From: Chitinophagaceae bacterium
Lineage (GTDB): Bacteria > Bacteroidota > Bacteroidia > Chitinophagales > Chitinophagaceae
Assembly (NCBI GenBank): GCA_019745155.1
Contig: JAIETM010000004.1
Span: 248,001 to 312,000, forward strand
Direction: 5' to 3'
DNA: 64,000 nucleotides
A model generated the notes under the pieces. It worked only from the letters and a program-made list of their open reading frames with translations. It did no database searches and had not been told where the DNA came from. Below, piece after piece: positions 37,705-45,833 of the stretch (its first letter is position 1; each line of letters begins with the position of its first letter). The translations under genes were made by a program, and so were the position numbers.

Positions 37705-38112
37705 AAATAATGAGGTTATAACTCTAAATCAAAAATTAAAAAAAATGAAAAAAATTTTATTAATCTTACTTGTGATGTTGTTTGCAAATTTGCATTCAGA
37801 GGCATCAACTTTTAAAATTAGTGATGCACACCAAAACTCAATTGTTAACCAAAAAAAGCAAAGTAAAAGTCAGTATGAAATAGTAGCATCAACAATAACT
37901 GAGAAAAAGACTAATGGGCAATTTATTTGTACTGTAACTATCACTGTGTATGGCAACTTGGGTGAAATTCTTTACAGTGTTACAAGAACTTCATATTTCA
38001 GTGGGGAACTTGGCTGTAATCTAGCTATGCAGTACGCAATGGATGCAATAATGCAATGGTTACTTTCCGAATAAATTAAATCTTACCTCTTTTAAATATA
38101 ACCTCATTATTT
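37705..38112. repeat. 16-bp perfect inverted repeat flanking a small gene
   Basis: AAATAATGAGGTTATA at 37705-37720 and its exact reverse complement at 38097-38112, 376 bp apart, enclosing the 37745-38074 gene. The left arm sits in a cluster of TTATAAC motifs: dyad GTTATAA-N6-TTATAAC at 37682-37701 and palindrome GTTATAAC at 37715-37722. The right arm ends at the start of the GLPGLI gene. It may be paired operators or the ends of a small mobile cassette. Confidence 0.6.
37745..38074 (+). CDS. Small secreted protein of unknown function
   Basis: 109 residues from the ATG at 37745 (MKKILLILLVMLFANLHSEA), a clear signal peptide. The frame extends upstream to 37670, but that would put the signal peptide internally. 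The mature part has a lysine/glutamine-rich stretch then a beta-like core (QFICTVTITVYGNLGEILYS) and two cysteines (in FICTV and LGCNLA) that could form a disulfide. I recognise no family. AT-rich, like the two genes downstream, and enclosed by a 16-bp inverted repeat. Confidence 0.6.
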   Translation: MKKILLILLVMLFANLHSEASTFKISDAHQNSIVNQKKQSKSQYEIVASTITEKKTNGQFICTVTITVYGNLGEILYSVTRTSYFSGELGCNLAMQYAMDAIMQWLLSE

Positions 38113-38904
38113 ATGAAACATTGTTTTATTATTACTCTTTTAGCAATCACTTTCGGGTATAAATCCATTTCCCAAAACAATTCAGGACTTATCGAATATA
38201 CCTATACAATTACTGAAGCAAAAAACAATTCCTCTAAATCAGGATTACCAGGATTTACGACCAGTGTTTTGCATTTTAAGAAAGACAAAACATACTATTA
38301 TGAAATGAATCCCTCTTTAGGGCAAAATGAATCTTCAATATCAAAGATTAGTAATTCCGATAATAACTCAAGTGTTGTATTACGGTCTAATGAGGCTTTA
38401 CTATTCCAACTGTTTATTGATTATAGAATTGATAGTTTTTATATATCTGATTTTGTTATTAGAAAATTTGAAAATTACTGTGGTAGAAATGTTGAACCTA
38501 AGTGGGTGCTTAGCGATCAATATAAAACAATAGGAAAGTTTAAGTGTCAGATGGCATCTACTGATTTGTTGGGTAGAAAATGGGAGGCGTGGTTTACTTC
38601 TGAAATTCCTTATCCCTATGGACCATGGCGCCTTAATGGCTTACCGGGTTTAATTTTGGAGGCTAACGATATAGAGGGAAAGTATTTATTCTCGTTCAAT
38701 AAAATTATCTACCCTGCTAATTTCCCTTCGTTAAAATTTGAACAAGATATAGTTAACCGTCAAATCACTTTTGTTAACGAGGAGTCTTTCATCATAAAAC
38801 GAAAAAAGCGTAAAGCCGATTTAGAAGCACTATTAAAAGCCAATAGTCAAGATGGCAACAGCTCTGTTACTGTGAAGGGTGGTGAAACAAGGGAGAACTA
38901 TTAG
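38113..38904 (+). CDS. GLPGLI family protein
   Basis: 263 residues with a signal peptide (cleavage near SIS-Q). The defining motif GPWRLNGLPGLILEA is at about residues 176-190, with the preceding AWFTSEIPYPYGP typical of the family. GLPGLI proteins are Bacteroidota-specific secreted proteins without known function that frequently sit beside an outer-membrane barrel with a carboxypeptidase-regulatory-like N-terminus. That is exactly the next gene here, 46 bp downstream. Base composition is far more AT-rich than flanking core genes. Confidence 0.88.
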   Translation: MKHCFIITLLAITFGYKSISQNNSGLIEYTYTITEAKNNSSKSGLPGFTTSVLHFKKDKTYYYEMNPSLGQNESSISKISNSDNNSSVVLRSNEALLFQLFIDYRIDSFYISDFVIRKFENYCGRNVEPKWVLSDQYKTIGKFKCQMASTDLLGRKWEAWFTSEIPYPYGPWRLNGLPGLILEANDIEGKYLFSFNKIIYPANFPSLKFEQDIVNRQITFVNEESFIIKRKKRKADLEALLKANSQDGNSSVTVKGGETRENY

Positions 38905-38950
38905 AATAAATTATTAAATGATTCAGGGTATTTAAAAGCAGTAACAACTA

Positions 38951-41614
38951 ATGATTAGATTATTCAAATTATTATTGCTATTAACCCCTGTTTTTTGCTT
39001 TAGTCAAGATATTAAGCTTTCTGGAATTATCACTGATCATAATGGTGATCCTTTAAAAAACGCAATAGTTACATTAAAAAAAAATGGAGCTGTTTATTTA
39101 TTTAGAAAGTCTAATAATAGTGGATATTTCGAAATAGAATTTAAAAAGGAGAATGTAAGCTTACCTCAACTTTGCGTTTCCTTTTTAGGTTTTAAGGATA
39201 CCTGTATTACTGTTAGCGATAATATAACTAATTATGTATTTCGGCTTGTCCCTTTTGATAGAATTTTAAACGATGTAATTGTTCGTACTGGTTCAAAGGC
39301 CGTTAAGATTTCTGGGGATACAACTATTTTTAATGTAAAACTATTAAGTGATGGTTCTGAAAAGAAATTAGAAGATGTTCTACAAAAATTGCCTGGTGTA
39401 AGAATTGACGATAATGGTATAGTTTCTTTTAAGGGAAAGAAGATATCTAAAATCTTATTAGATGGGGAAGACTTTTTCTCAAACGACTACAGAATAATTT
39501 CGAAAAATCTAAGTGCATCATTGATTGAAAGTGTAGAGGCTTATGAAGGTTATCAAGAAGAAGAGCTGTTTAAAAATGTTCAAAACTCTAATGATGTTGT
39601 ATTGAATGTTGGTTTGATTAAATCAAAGCCTAAACTTTTTGGTGAGTTAAAGGTTGGGGTTGGTACGTTAAAAAACTATTCAATTGAAACAAACTTATTT
39701 TCATTTTTAAATAAAATAAAACTTGTCAATATAAGTAATATTAACACAATTGGTATAGAGCCAAGTGGTGCTAAAGGCTTGAATCAAACGCTAAAAAATG
39801 GATTTAACTTATTTTCGGAAACAAGTGAGAATAGTATAATCAGAAATTTAGGAGCATTAGCTACAGATAGAACTAATCAATCATCAATTTATTCAAGCCC
39901 AAACTTTAATAGTGTTCAAATTAATTCTCGTTTTAATAGTAAGGTCTTATTCAAGGGTAATGTCTATCTAAATAAAAATACTCTAAATCTGCAAACATTA
40001 CAGTTAACAAGTTTCTTCTTAGATACTGTTTTATTAAGGGTAAACGATAATATGTTTAAACGAACAAACCCTAGCTCACTTGCAACTAATTTTTTTCTTG
40101 AATACAAGATGACTGATAAAACTAAATTCAAATTTGAATTTGATTATAACCGACTAAAACTTAATGAATTATTAGACTTGAATACAAGCTCCAACTTTTT
40201 TCCTAGTGGCTATTCATACTTTCAGAATAAAAGTATGATATCCAATTACAACTTTAAGGCTTCGTTTATAAATAAAGTTGGTGAAACTCAAGTGTTTGAA
40301 TTAATGTTTGTAAACAGCAATAAAGAACTTCTTAATAGCCTTGTAACCAACTCCGAGCGTTTTTTACAATCGTTTCAGCTGTTTAATGCTAAAGAGTTAA
40401 CTCAATTTGAATTTTTGAATAGACAAAATACAAACTTTAGGCTCAACTATTATTTAAGAGTTAAAAAGAATCAATATTTGAGTTATTCAATAGATTTCTT
40501 TAAGAGTAAATCAATTGCCTCTACAAATATTGATAGCTTGAATTTTAGAAATAATTCTGGTACGATAGAAAAATATACAAATGATATATATATCAATAAT
40601 TCAGGTATTTCCACAAGTATAAAGTATAACCTTAAAACATCAAAAGTTAAGGGAGAAATTATAATGTCTCCATTCTATTTGAATTCTGAGACAGATAGTT
40701 CGTATAAATTAAAGAATTTTATTTACTCTATTATAGGTGCTTATAGTTTTAATAAAAGTAATAAAATTGGATTTGCAGTACAACGTACATTCTCATTTCC
40801 AACTTATAATAATTTCAGCTTTAATAATACAATTATAGATAACAACACTTTATATTCGGTAGCAAATCATCCAAGACCAGTTCATAATCAAGGTTATTTT
40901 TTGCAGTATTCAAGAAATACGCTTTATGAAAACGGCACTTTGTTGTCTATTATTTACAGTAATTTTAATTACACCTACTCTTTCTCGAATAATAATTTGA
41001 TTGAGGGTAGTCTATTGCTAAATAAGATGGTACAAGTTGCTCCTATTTCAAGAACAAGAAAACTGGAATGGGATATTGATAAGTTTATTTCGCCTATAAA
41101 GTCTACAGTTAAGGTATTAACATCTTTTTCAAGGATTACTAATTATGATAATTTCTTAAAGGATGTTAACAAGAATAATTTAGATGTTACGCAAATCTCG
41201 GCTCAATTTAAGTCCGGTTTTGCATCCAAGATAAATTTTAGAATTTTATCTGAGTTTTCACTATTAGATTTATCAGTTGTTAAACAAGATTTATCTAAGA
41301 GTGAATTTATACGTGCAAATACAACAAGAAATGAGTTATCCGTAATATTCTCAAATACAAAAGGCACCTTAGCCAATCTTACAGGAAGTTATATATATCA
41401 ATCACAAGCAAGTCAAAAGGGAAGCTCTTTTTTGATGGATTTTAGGTTTTCACAAACTATAAAGTCAAATAAATTATTTATTGAGTTGTATTTTAGAAAT
41501 ATTCTGAACAATCAAGAAATTTTTTTTAATAGTGTAGCAACTGACAGAAATGTGTTCACTAGGAATAATTTACTTCCGAGGATGCTGTTCCTAAGCGCAA
41601 CATTTAGACTATAA
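38951..41614 (+). CDS. Outer-membrane beta-barrel protein with carboxypeptidase-regulatory-like N-terminus
   Basis: 887 residues. A signal peptide (VFCFSQ) is followed by a CarboxypepD_reg-like domain (about 22-105, IKLSGIITDHNGDPLKNAIV), a plug-like region (LEDVLQKLPGVRIDDNGIVS, ILLDGEDFFSNDYRIISKNL) and a long barrel with alternating aromatic strands (OMP_b-brl_3 type), ending MLFLSATFRL with the terminal aromatic expected for BAM recognition. It resembles TonB-dependent receptors but has no clear TonB box. Probably works with the GLPGLI protein upstream; substrate unknown. Confidence 0.85.
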   Translation: MIRLFKLLLLLTPVFCFSQDIKLSGIITDHNGDPLKNAIVTLKKNGAVYLFRKSNNSGYFEIEFKKENVSLPQLCVSFLGFKDTCITVSDNITNYVFRLVPFDRILNDVIVRTGSKAVKISGDTTIFNVKLLSDGSEKKLEDVLQKLPGVRIDDNGIVSFKGKKISKILLDGEDFFSNDYRIISKNLSASLIESVEAYEGYQEEELFKNVQNSNDVVLNVGLIKSKPKLFGELKVGVGTLKNYSIETNLFSFLNKIKLVNISNINTIGIEPSGAKGLNQTLKNGFNLFSETSENSIIRNLGALATDRTNQSSIYSSPNFNSVQINSRFNSKVLFKGNVYLNKNTLNLQTLQLTSFFLDTVLLRVNDNMFKRTNPSSLATNFFLEYKMTDKTKFKFEFDYNRLKLNELLDLNTSSNFFPSGYSYFQNKSMISNYNFKASFINKVGETQVFELMFVNSNKELLNSLVTNSERFLQSFQLFNAKELTQFEFLNRQNTNFRLNYYLRVKKNQYLSYSIDFFKSKSIASTNIDSLNFRNNSGTIEKYTNDIYINNSGISTSIKYNLKTSKVKGEIIMSPFYLNSETDSSYKLKNFIYSIIGAYSFNKSNKIGFAVQRTFSFPTYNNFSFNNTIIDNNTLYSVANHPRPVHNQGYFLQYSRNTLYENGTLLSIIYSNFNYTYSFSNNNLIEGSLLLNKMVQVAPISRTRKLEWDIDKFISPIKSTVKVLTSFSRITNYDNFLKDVNKNNLDVTQISAQFKSGFASKINFRILSEFSLLDLSVVKQDLSKSEFIRANTTRNELSVIFSNTKGTLANLTGSYIYQSQASQKGSSFLMDFRFSQTIKSNKLFIELYFRNILNNQEIFFNSVATDRNVFTRNNLLPRMLFLSATFRL

Positions 41615-41664
41615 TCATAAAATTTATTTTTTATCACTATTGTCCGATTAAAATAATGATTTAA

Positions 41665-41775
41665 GGGGGATGGGACGGGTCCTATAATGGATGGTTTGAA
41701 AATAATAATTGGGCACCAAACTCATCTACTAATTTTAACTACTGTAAATCGATCATTGTTAATATTCACCCTTAA
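41665..41775 (+). pseudogene. Possible 3' remnant of a protein-coding gene
   Basis: A 36-codon frame without a start codon, opening directly after an in-frame TAA and ending TAA at 41773-41775. It encodes a tryptophan/asparagine-rich peptide (GWDGSYNGWFENNNWAPN, then NYCKSIIVNIHP). The composition looks coding rather than random, and it ends 9 bp before the next gene. It may be the tail of a gene lost when the AT-rich segment was inserted or deleted. The assignment is tentative. Confidence 0.3.
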
Positions 41776-41784
41776 ATTATACTT

Positions 41785-42270
41785 ATGAAAAAGATCATAT
41801 CATCTTTATCACTCCTAATAATTTTATTTCAAACTTCCTGCGACTGCGGTTGCGCACCGCCTCCTTATGGAGTGAAAGATTTTACTTTTTTACTATTGAA
41901 TAACCAGAGCAAACCAATTAGCACATTGGGGGATACGGTGTTCTTTCAATCCAATAAATCCAGTGAAACAGGCTTATTTGTCACAAGTCAGGCAACAGGA
42001 ACCCAGGAGATTATTTTTCGGTCAGCTAAAATTTTTGATATCACCAAAACTGCAACCAATTGCAGCAATTGTGATCCTGCTGTATTTTATCTCTACTACA
42101 AAAACAGAAATGTGGTTCCAGACACTTTAGAGCTGATTGTCACCAGCAATCCCGGCCCAAGTGGTGATAATAGTGTTTTCAGTAGTGTGGTGTGGAATAA
42201 ACGCAAGATTGAAAAAACTTTTATCAATAATGGTGGTATTGAAGTGTATCAATTGCCTATTAATAAATAG
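41785..42270 (+). CDS. Predicted lipoprotein of unknown function
   Basis: 161 residues with a lipoprotein signal peptide; lipobox FQTSC places the lipidated cysteine at residue 19, followed by DCGCAPPP. The mature domain is beta-rich with a further cysteine pair in NCSNCDPAVF. No family recognised. It follows the AT-rich accessory segment and precedes a small membrane-protein gene by 41 bp. Confidence 0.65.
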   Translation: MKKIISSLSLLIILFQTSCDCGCAPPPYGVKDFTFLLLNNQSKPISTLGDTVFFQSNKSSETGLFVTSQATGTQEIIFRSAKIFDITKTATNCSNCDPAVFYLYYKNRNVVPDTLELIVTSNPGPSGDNSVFSSVVWNKRKIEKTFINNGGIEVYQLPINK

Positions 42271-42311
42271 TTTTTATAACAGCTCTTATAGTTAATAAAC
42301 ATGCTTGTTTC

Positions 42312-42740
42312 ATGCAAAAAATAAACCCTGCAACACTCAGGTTATTGGTTAGCGTTAGCTATTGCTGTATCATGATTAGTGGCATGCATATCGGTGGTCC
42401 ATGGCTTGCTTATTTACTGATCACCTTATTCACTGCGGCATTTTATCCGCTTTCTTTTGCATATGCCATATTGGGTATTGGCGGCTTAGTTATTTACTTA
42501 ATACGCACCTACAATTTTCTGGGTGGCGCATGGCTACAAAGATTGATTGGACTTAGCGCCATGTGGCTTTCATTGATTGTATTTTTCATGAGCGAAGGCG
42601 GCGCTTACAACTATAGTACTTTTCAAGAAACAGTGCCATTGATAAGCTTGGGGTTATTTGTTGTTTTATCTGTCTGGCAAATAATATCATTAATCAGTGG
42701 CTGGCGGAATCAGTACAAAAAAGCTCAGCCACATCAATAA
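42312..42740 (+). CDS. Small integral membrane protein of unknown function
   Basis: 142 residues with about four hydrophobic helices (residues about 10-30, 33-62, 75-92 and 108-128) and a short basic/polar tail. No motif recognised. It ends with a strong bidirectional terminator shared with scpA. Confidence 0.55.
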   Translation: MQKINPATLRLLVSVSYCCIMISGMHIGGPWLAYLLITLFTAAFYPLSFAYAILGIGGLVIYLIRTYNFLGGAWLQRLIGLSAMWLSLIVFFMSEGGAYNYSTFQETVPLISLGLFVVLSVWQIISLISGWRNQYKKAQPHQ

Positions 42741-42761
42741 GTCAGACCCATTCATTTATAA

Positions 42762-42791
42762 AAAAACCTCGTAACAATTACGAGGTTTTTT
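42762..42791. terminator. Bidirectional terminator between membrane gene and scpA
   Basis: Stem AAAACCTCGTAA / TTACGAGGTTTT (42763-42774 and 42778-42789) with a 3-nt loop, A-tract on one side and T-tract on the other, between convergent genes. Confidence 0.85.
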
Positions 42792-42798
42792 GTTTCTA

Positions 42799-43665
42799 TT
42801 AGTTCAATTGCGGATCAAATCCCAGCTCACTTTGTTCATTGTCTTCCACCGGTTTGTCTTCAAAACCACTCGGACCAAAATCCGCATCCGTTAAGCCCTC
42901 TTCCTGCAATTCCGCTTCGCGGTTTTCATTCCACTCCACAATAAAATTATTGCGGCCTTCTCCTGTCATAATCTTCATGAATTTCTGCTGAATCAATTCC
43001 AGCATAGAGAGGAAAAGAAAGATAGCATGAATGCGGTTTTCGCAGACGTCAAAGATTTTTTCGAATGACACATTTTTCTCCTTGCGGATAAAATCTGTCA
43101 TATAATCCCTGCTGCCCTCCATACTATAGTTATAGCGCACAACGGTATGCACGGGTTTGTTCTGGCGATCATGGACACGTTGCATCACTTTCTCAAAAGC
43201 CTTCATCAATCGGAATAAAGTGATGGTCTGGATTTCAGTTCCTTCAGATGCTTCTTCACCAATCTCAGACAATTCTTTCTGCAGGTTACCACGCTTCACC
43301 ATCAGCATACGCACGGCTTCCATATCAGCCATCTGCACAGCTGCTTCTTTAAAGCGCTTGTATTCAAGAATCTTATCGATCAATTCCTGACGTGGATCAA
43401 TCTCATTACCCTGCGCATCCAGTTCTTTTCTGGGCAACAACAATTTTGCTTTGATGCGCATAAGTGTTGAAACGAAGAGAATAAACTCACTGCTTAATTC
43501 AATATTCAGTTTTTCTTGCTGGTGGATATAAGCCAGAAAGTCCTGAATGATTTTATTGATGGGAATATTATAGATATCCAGTTCATCTCTTTCGATGAAG
43601 AATAAGAGCAGGTCGAATGGACCTTCGAACTGGGGTAATTTGATCTGATAACTGGTAGTATTCAC
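42799..43665 (-). CDS. scpA: Segregation and condensation protein A
   Basis: Kleisin subunit of the SMC-ScpAB condensin. 288 residues from a GTG at 43665 (VNTTSYQIKLPQFEGPFDLL). An ATG lies further upstream (43725), but it falls inside a terminator hairpin (43696-43725), so it is unlikely. Seen are the N-terminal SMC-binding helix region ELDIYNIPINKIIQDFLAYI, a central acidic linker, and a C-terminal winged-helix-like segment (ENRIHAIFLFLSMLELIQQ). The C-terminal tail is strongly acidic. scpB and smc are not in view. Confidence 0.92.
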   Translation of the reverse strand: MNTTSYQIKLPQFEGPFDLLLFFIERDELDIYNIPINKIIQDFLAYIHQQEKLNIELSSEFILFVSTLMRIKAKLLLPRKELDAQGNEIDPRQELIDKILEYKRFKEAAVQMADMEAVRMLMVKRGNLQKELSEIGEEASEGTEIQTITLFRLMKAFEKVMQRVHDRQNKPVHTVVRYNYSMEGSRDYMTDFIRKEKNVSFEKIFDVCENRIHAIFLFLSMLELIQQKFMKIMTGEGRNNFIVEWNENREAELQEEGLTDADFGPSGFEDKPVEDNEQSELGFDPQLN

Positions 43666-43695
43666 GCAAACCGATTTGCTACAAAGAAAGCCGAA

Positions 43696-43725
43696 AATGC
43701 CCATCGGGGAAAGGCCGACGGGCAT
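43696..43725 (-). terminator. Second hairpin terminator downstream of mscL
   Basis: AATGCCCATCGG (43696-43707) / CCGACGGGCATT (43714-43725), one mismatch, followed on the minus strand by TTTTC. It forms a tandem terminator with 43737-43757. Confidence 0.65.
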
Positions 43726-43736
43726 TGGTTATCCAC

Positions 43737-43757
43737 AAAAAGCCCTCCCGAAAGGGC
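43737..43757 (-). terminator. Terminator of mscL
   Basis: GCCCT (43742-43746) / AGGGC (43753-43757) with T5 on the minus strand (43741-43737), 9 bp past the mscL stop. It overlaps a perfect DnaA-box sequence TTATCCACA at 43729-43737. Confidence 0.65.
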
Positions 43758-43766
43758 CGGAAAAAC

Positions 43767-44144
43767 TTATTTTTTTAACGCATCTCTGATTTCCATCAGG
43801 AGCCGATCTGTAGAAGATGGGCCGGGCGGCGGTGCAGGCGCAGCTTCTTCTGCTTTTTTCATCTTGTTCAGGGCTTTTACCACCATAAACAGAACTAGCG
43901 CTACGACTACAAATGAAATAACGGATGACAAGAAACTTCCGTACTTCACAGCGCCCCATTTCAGGTCTTGGATATTCTGCAGCTTGGCAGCTTCCAATGC
44001 CGGATTCAGCAATAGTGGTGTAATCACATCTTCTATTAGTGACGTAACTATTGAGCCAAACGCACCACCGATGATCACACCAATGGCCAGATCAGCAACA
44101 TTGCCCTTAACGGCAAACTCTTTGAATTCTTTAACGAAAGACAT
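43767..44144 (-). CDS. mscL: Large-conductance mechanosensitive channel
   Basis: 125-residue pentameric channel that opens under membrane tension to release solutes during osmotic downshock. Visible: N-terminal helix [20 protein letters not shown], pore-lining TM1 ([20 protein letters not shown]), the periplasmic loop, TM2 ([19 protein letters not shown]), a proline-rich linker (APAPPPGP) and the C-terminal helix [11 protein letters not shown]. Length and order are normal for MscL. Confidence 0.96.
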   Translation of the reverse strand: MSFVKEFKEFAVKGNVADLAIGVIIGGAFGSIVTSLIEDVITPLLLNPALEAAKLQNIQDLKWGAVKYGSFLSSVISFVVVALVLFMVVKALNKMKKAEEAAPAPPPGPSSTDRLLMEIRDALKK

Positions 44145-44222
44145 GGTTGAGGTTTTGATTGCTTTAAATATCCCAAATTATGCTCGAATCGGCAAGTTGT
44201 TTTCCCCGTTTCCTATAGAAAG

Positions 44223-45146
44223 ATGACCTTTGCGCAAATTTTTTACTTGAGCAAGCAATTCATCAACTGGTTATTATTCCTGATACTCTGCCTCATCTGG
44301 GGTAGTTCCTTCATGCTCATGAAATGGGGCATGTACGATGCCAATCAGCAACCCGTGCTCTCTCCTTTTGATGTTGCAGCACTGCGCATGTTATCATCGG
44401 GTTTGGTGATGCTACCCTTTCTGCCAGCAGCTTTGCGTAAAATGCCCGAGGGTAGTTGGAAAGCCGTATTACTCAGTGGTTGGCTCGGCAGTTTCTTTCC
44501 TGCATTCTTATTCACTATTGCTGAAACCAAGATTGATGGAGCGTTGGCTGGTAGCCTGAATGCACTAACACCTTTGTTTGTAATCATTACAGGCGCATTG
44601 TTTTTTCAAGTAAAAACGAATCGACAAAAGCTGACTGGCGTGCTGGTAGGTTTTGCAGGATGCATGCTGCTTACCTATGCCAATACCAATCGTTCCTTAG
44701 GCTATGTGGCTTACACAGGCTTTGTATTACTCGCCACCCTACTCTATGGCATCAATGTAAATATGGTGCAGCAGAAACTACGGAACGTGGGTTCGTTGCA
44801 CATTGCAGCCGTTGCATTTACGGGGCTGATTCCACCTGCATTGATTGTCTTATTCTTCAGTGGTTATTTCCATTTACCCTTAACGGAAGAGAAATATATG
44901 TTGGGTACCAGCGCTAGTGCTGTATTGGGTATCCTAGGTACAGCCATCGCTTCCATCATGTTCTATATGCTGGTGAAAAGAGCTGGCGGGTTGTTTGCAT
45001 CACTAGTTACTTATGGCGTACCCTTTGTAGCCATCGGCTGGGGCATTTATTACAACGAACACATCACCCTCATGCATGTAGCTGCATTGGTCGTGATACT
45101 AGCAGGTGTGTATATCGCCAATAGAACACCTACATACAAGGCATAA
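44223..45146 (+). CDS. EamA/DMT-family transporter
   Basis: 307 residues with ten hydrophobic helices arranged as two EamA repeats. The first opens LILCLIWGSSFMLMKWGM, the second LLYGINVNMVQQKL and ends with LVTYGVPFVAIGWGIYYNE, the typical end-of-repeat motif. It is an inner-membrane metabolite exporter or importer of unknown substrate. Short intergenic distance upstream to the divergent mscL. Confidence 0.9.
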   Translation: MTFAQIFYLSKQFINWLLFLILCLIWGSSFMLMKWGMYDANQQPVLSPFDVAALRMLSSGLVMLPFLPAALRKMPEGSWKAVLLSGWLGSFFPAFLFTIAETKIDGALAGSLNALTPLFVIITGALFFQVKTNRQKLTGVLVGFAGCMLLTYANTNRSLGYVAYTGFVLLATLLYGINVNMVQQKLRNVGSLHIAAVAFTGLIPPALIVLFFSGYFHLPLTEEKYMLGTSASAVLGILGTAIASIMFYMLVKRAGGLFASLVTYGVPFVAIGWGIYYNEHITLMHVAALVVILAGVYIANRTPTYKA

Positions 45147-45173
45147 AAAATCCCCGGCATGCCGGGGATTTTC
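45147..45173. terminator. Bidirectional terminator between EamA transporter and frr
   Basis: Perfect palindrome AAAATCCCCGGC / GCCGGGGATTTT (about 45148-45172), between convergent genes. Confidence 0.88.
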
Positions 45174-45190
45174 ATTCAGTATTTTGATGC

Positions 45191-45754
45191 TTATACAGTC
45201 ATCATTTCTTTTTCTTTGGCGGCCAAATGCTTCTCTACCAAAGCAATATGCTTATCGGTTAATTCCTGCACTTCAGCTTCTGCATCCTTAGCTGCATCTT
45301 CACTTAAACCATCTTTCTGCATCTTCTTGATGTTTTCAATGGCATCGCGGCGGATGTTACGAATGGCTACTTTGGTATGCTCACCTTCACCACTTGCTTT
45401 TTTGAAGAGTTCTTTTCTGCGCTCTTCTGTTAATGGTGGCAGGAACAAACGAATCTGGTTGCCATCATTCTGTGGTGTGATGCCAATATTCGCCATCATA
45501 ATGGCTTTCTCAATAGCACCCAGCATATTCTTTTCCCATGGCTGTATGCTGATGGTCTTAGCATCCAGCACAGTTACATTGGCTACCTGATTGATGGGCG
45601 TGGGTGAACCGTAATAATCTACGTTAATCCCATCCAGCATATTTGGATTGGCCTTACCAGCACGAATTTTGATCAATTCTGTTTCCAGGTGATCAATGGC
45701 TTTCTTCATGTGCTCTGTTGCGTCATCCAGCACGAGTTGTAAATCATCTGTCAT
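45191..45754 (-). CDS. frr: Ribosome recycling factor
   Basis: 187 residues. With EF-G it splits post-termination ribosomes. Family landmarks: HLETELIKIRAGKANPNMLD, VDYYGSPTPINQVANV, SIQPWEKNMLGAIEKAI, IRLFLPPLTEERRKEL and the C-terminal helix with LTDKHIALVEKHLAAKEKEM. pyrH, the usual neighbour, is not present. Confidence 0.97.
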   Translation of the reverse strand: MTDDLQLVLDDATEHMKKAIDHLETELIKIRAGKANPNMLDGINVDYYGSPTPINQVANVTVLDAKTISIQPWEKNMLGAIEKAIMMANIGITPQNDGNQIRLFLPPLTEERRKELFKKASGEGEHTKVAIRNIRRDAIENIKKMQKDGLSEDAAKDAEAEVQELTDKHIALVEKHLAAKEKEMMTV

Positions 45755-45833
45755 AACCTTGAAATTAGGGTGGGCAAATCTACAGAATTCTGCAATCGCT
45801 GGGGCAAATCATACCCAGCACTGCATAGATACT

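Noticed and set aside
43666-43725. ATG starts upstream of the scpA GTG
   Set aside because: They lie in or at the edge of a terminator hairpin of mscL and add residues unlike the ScpA family.
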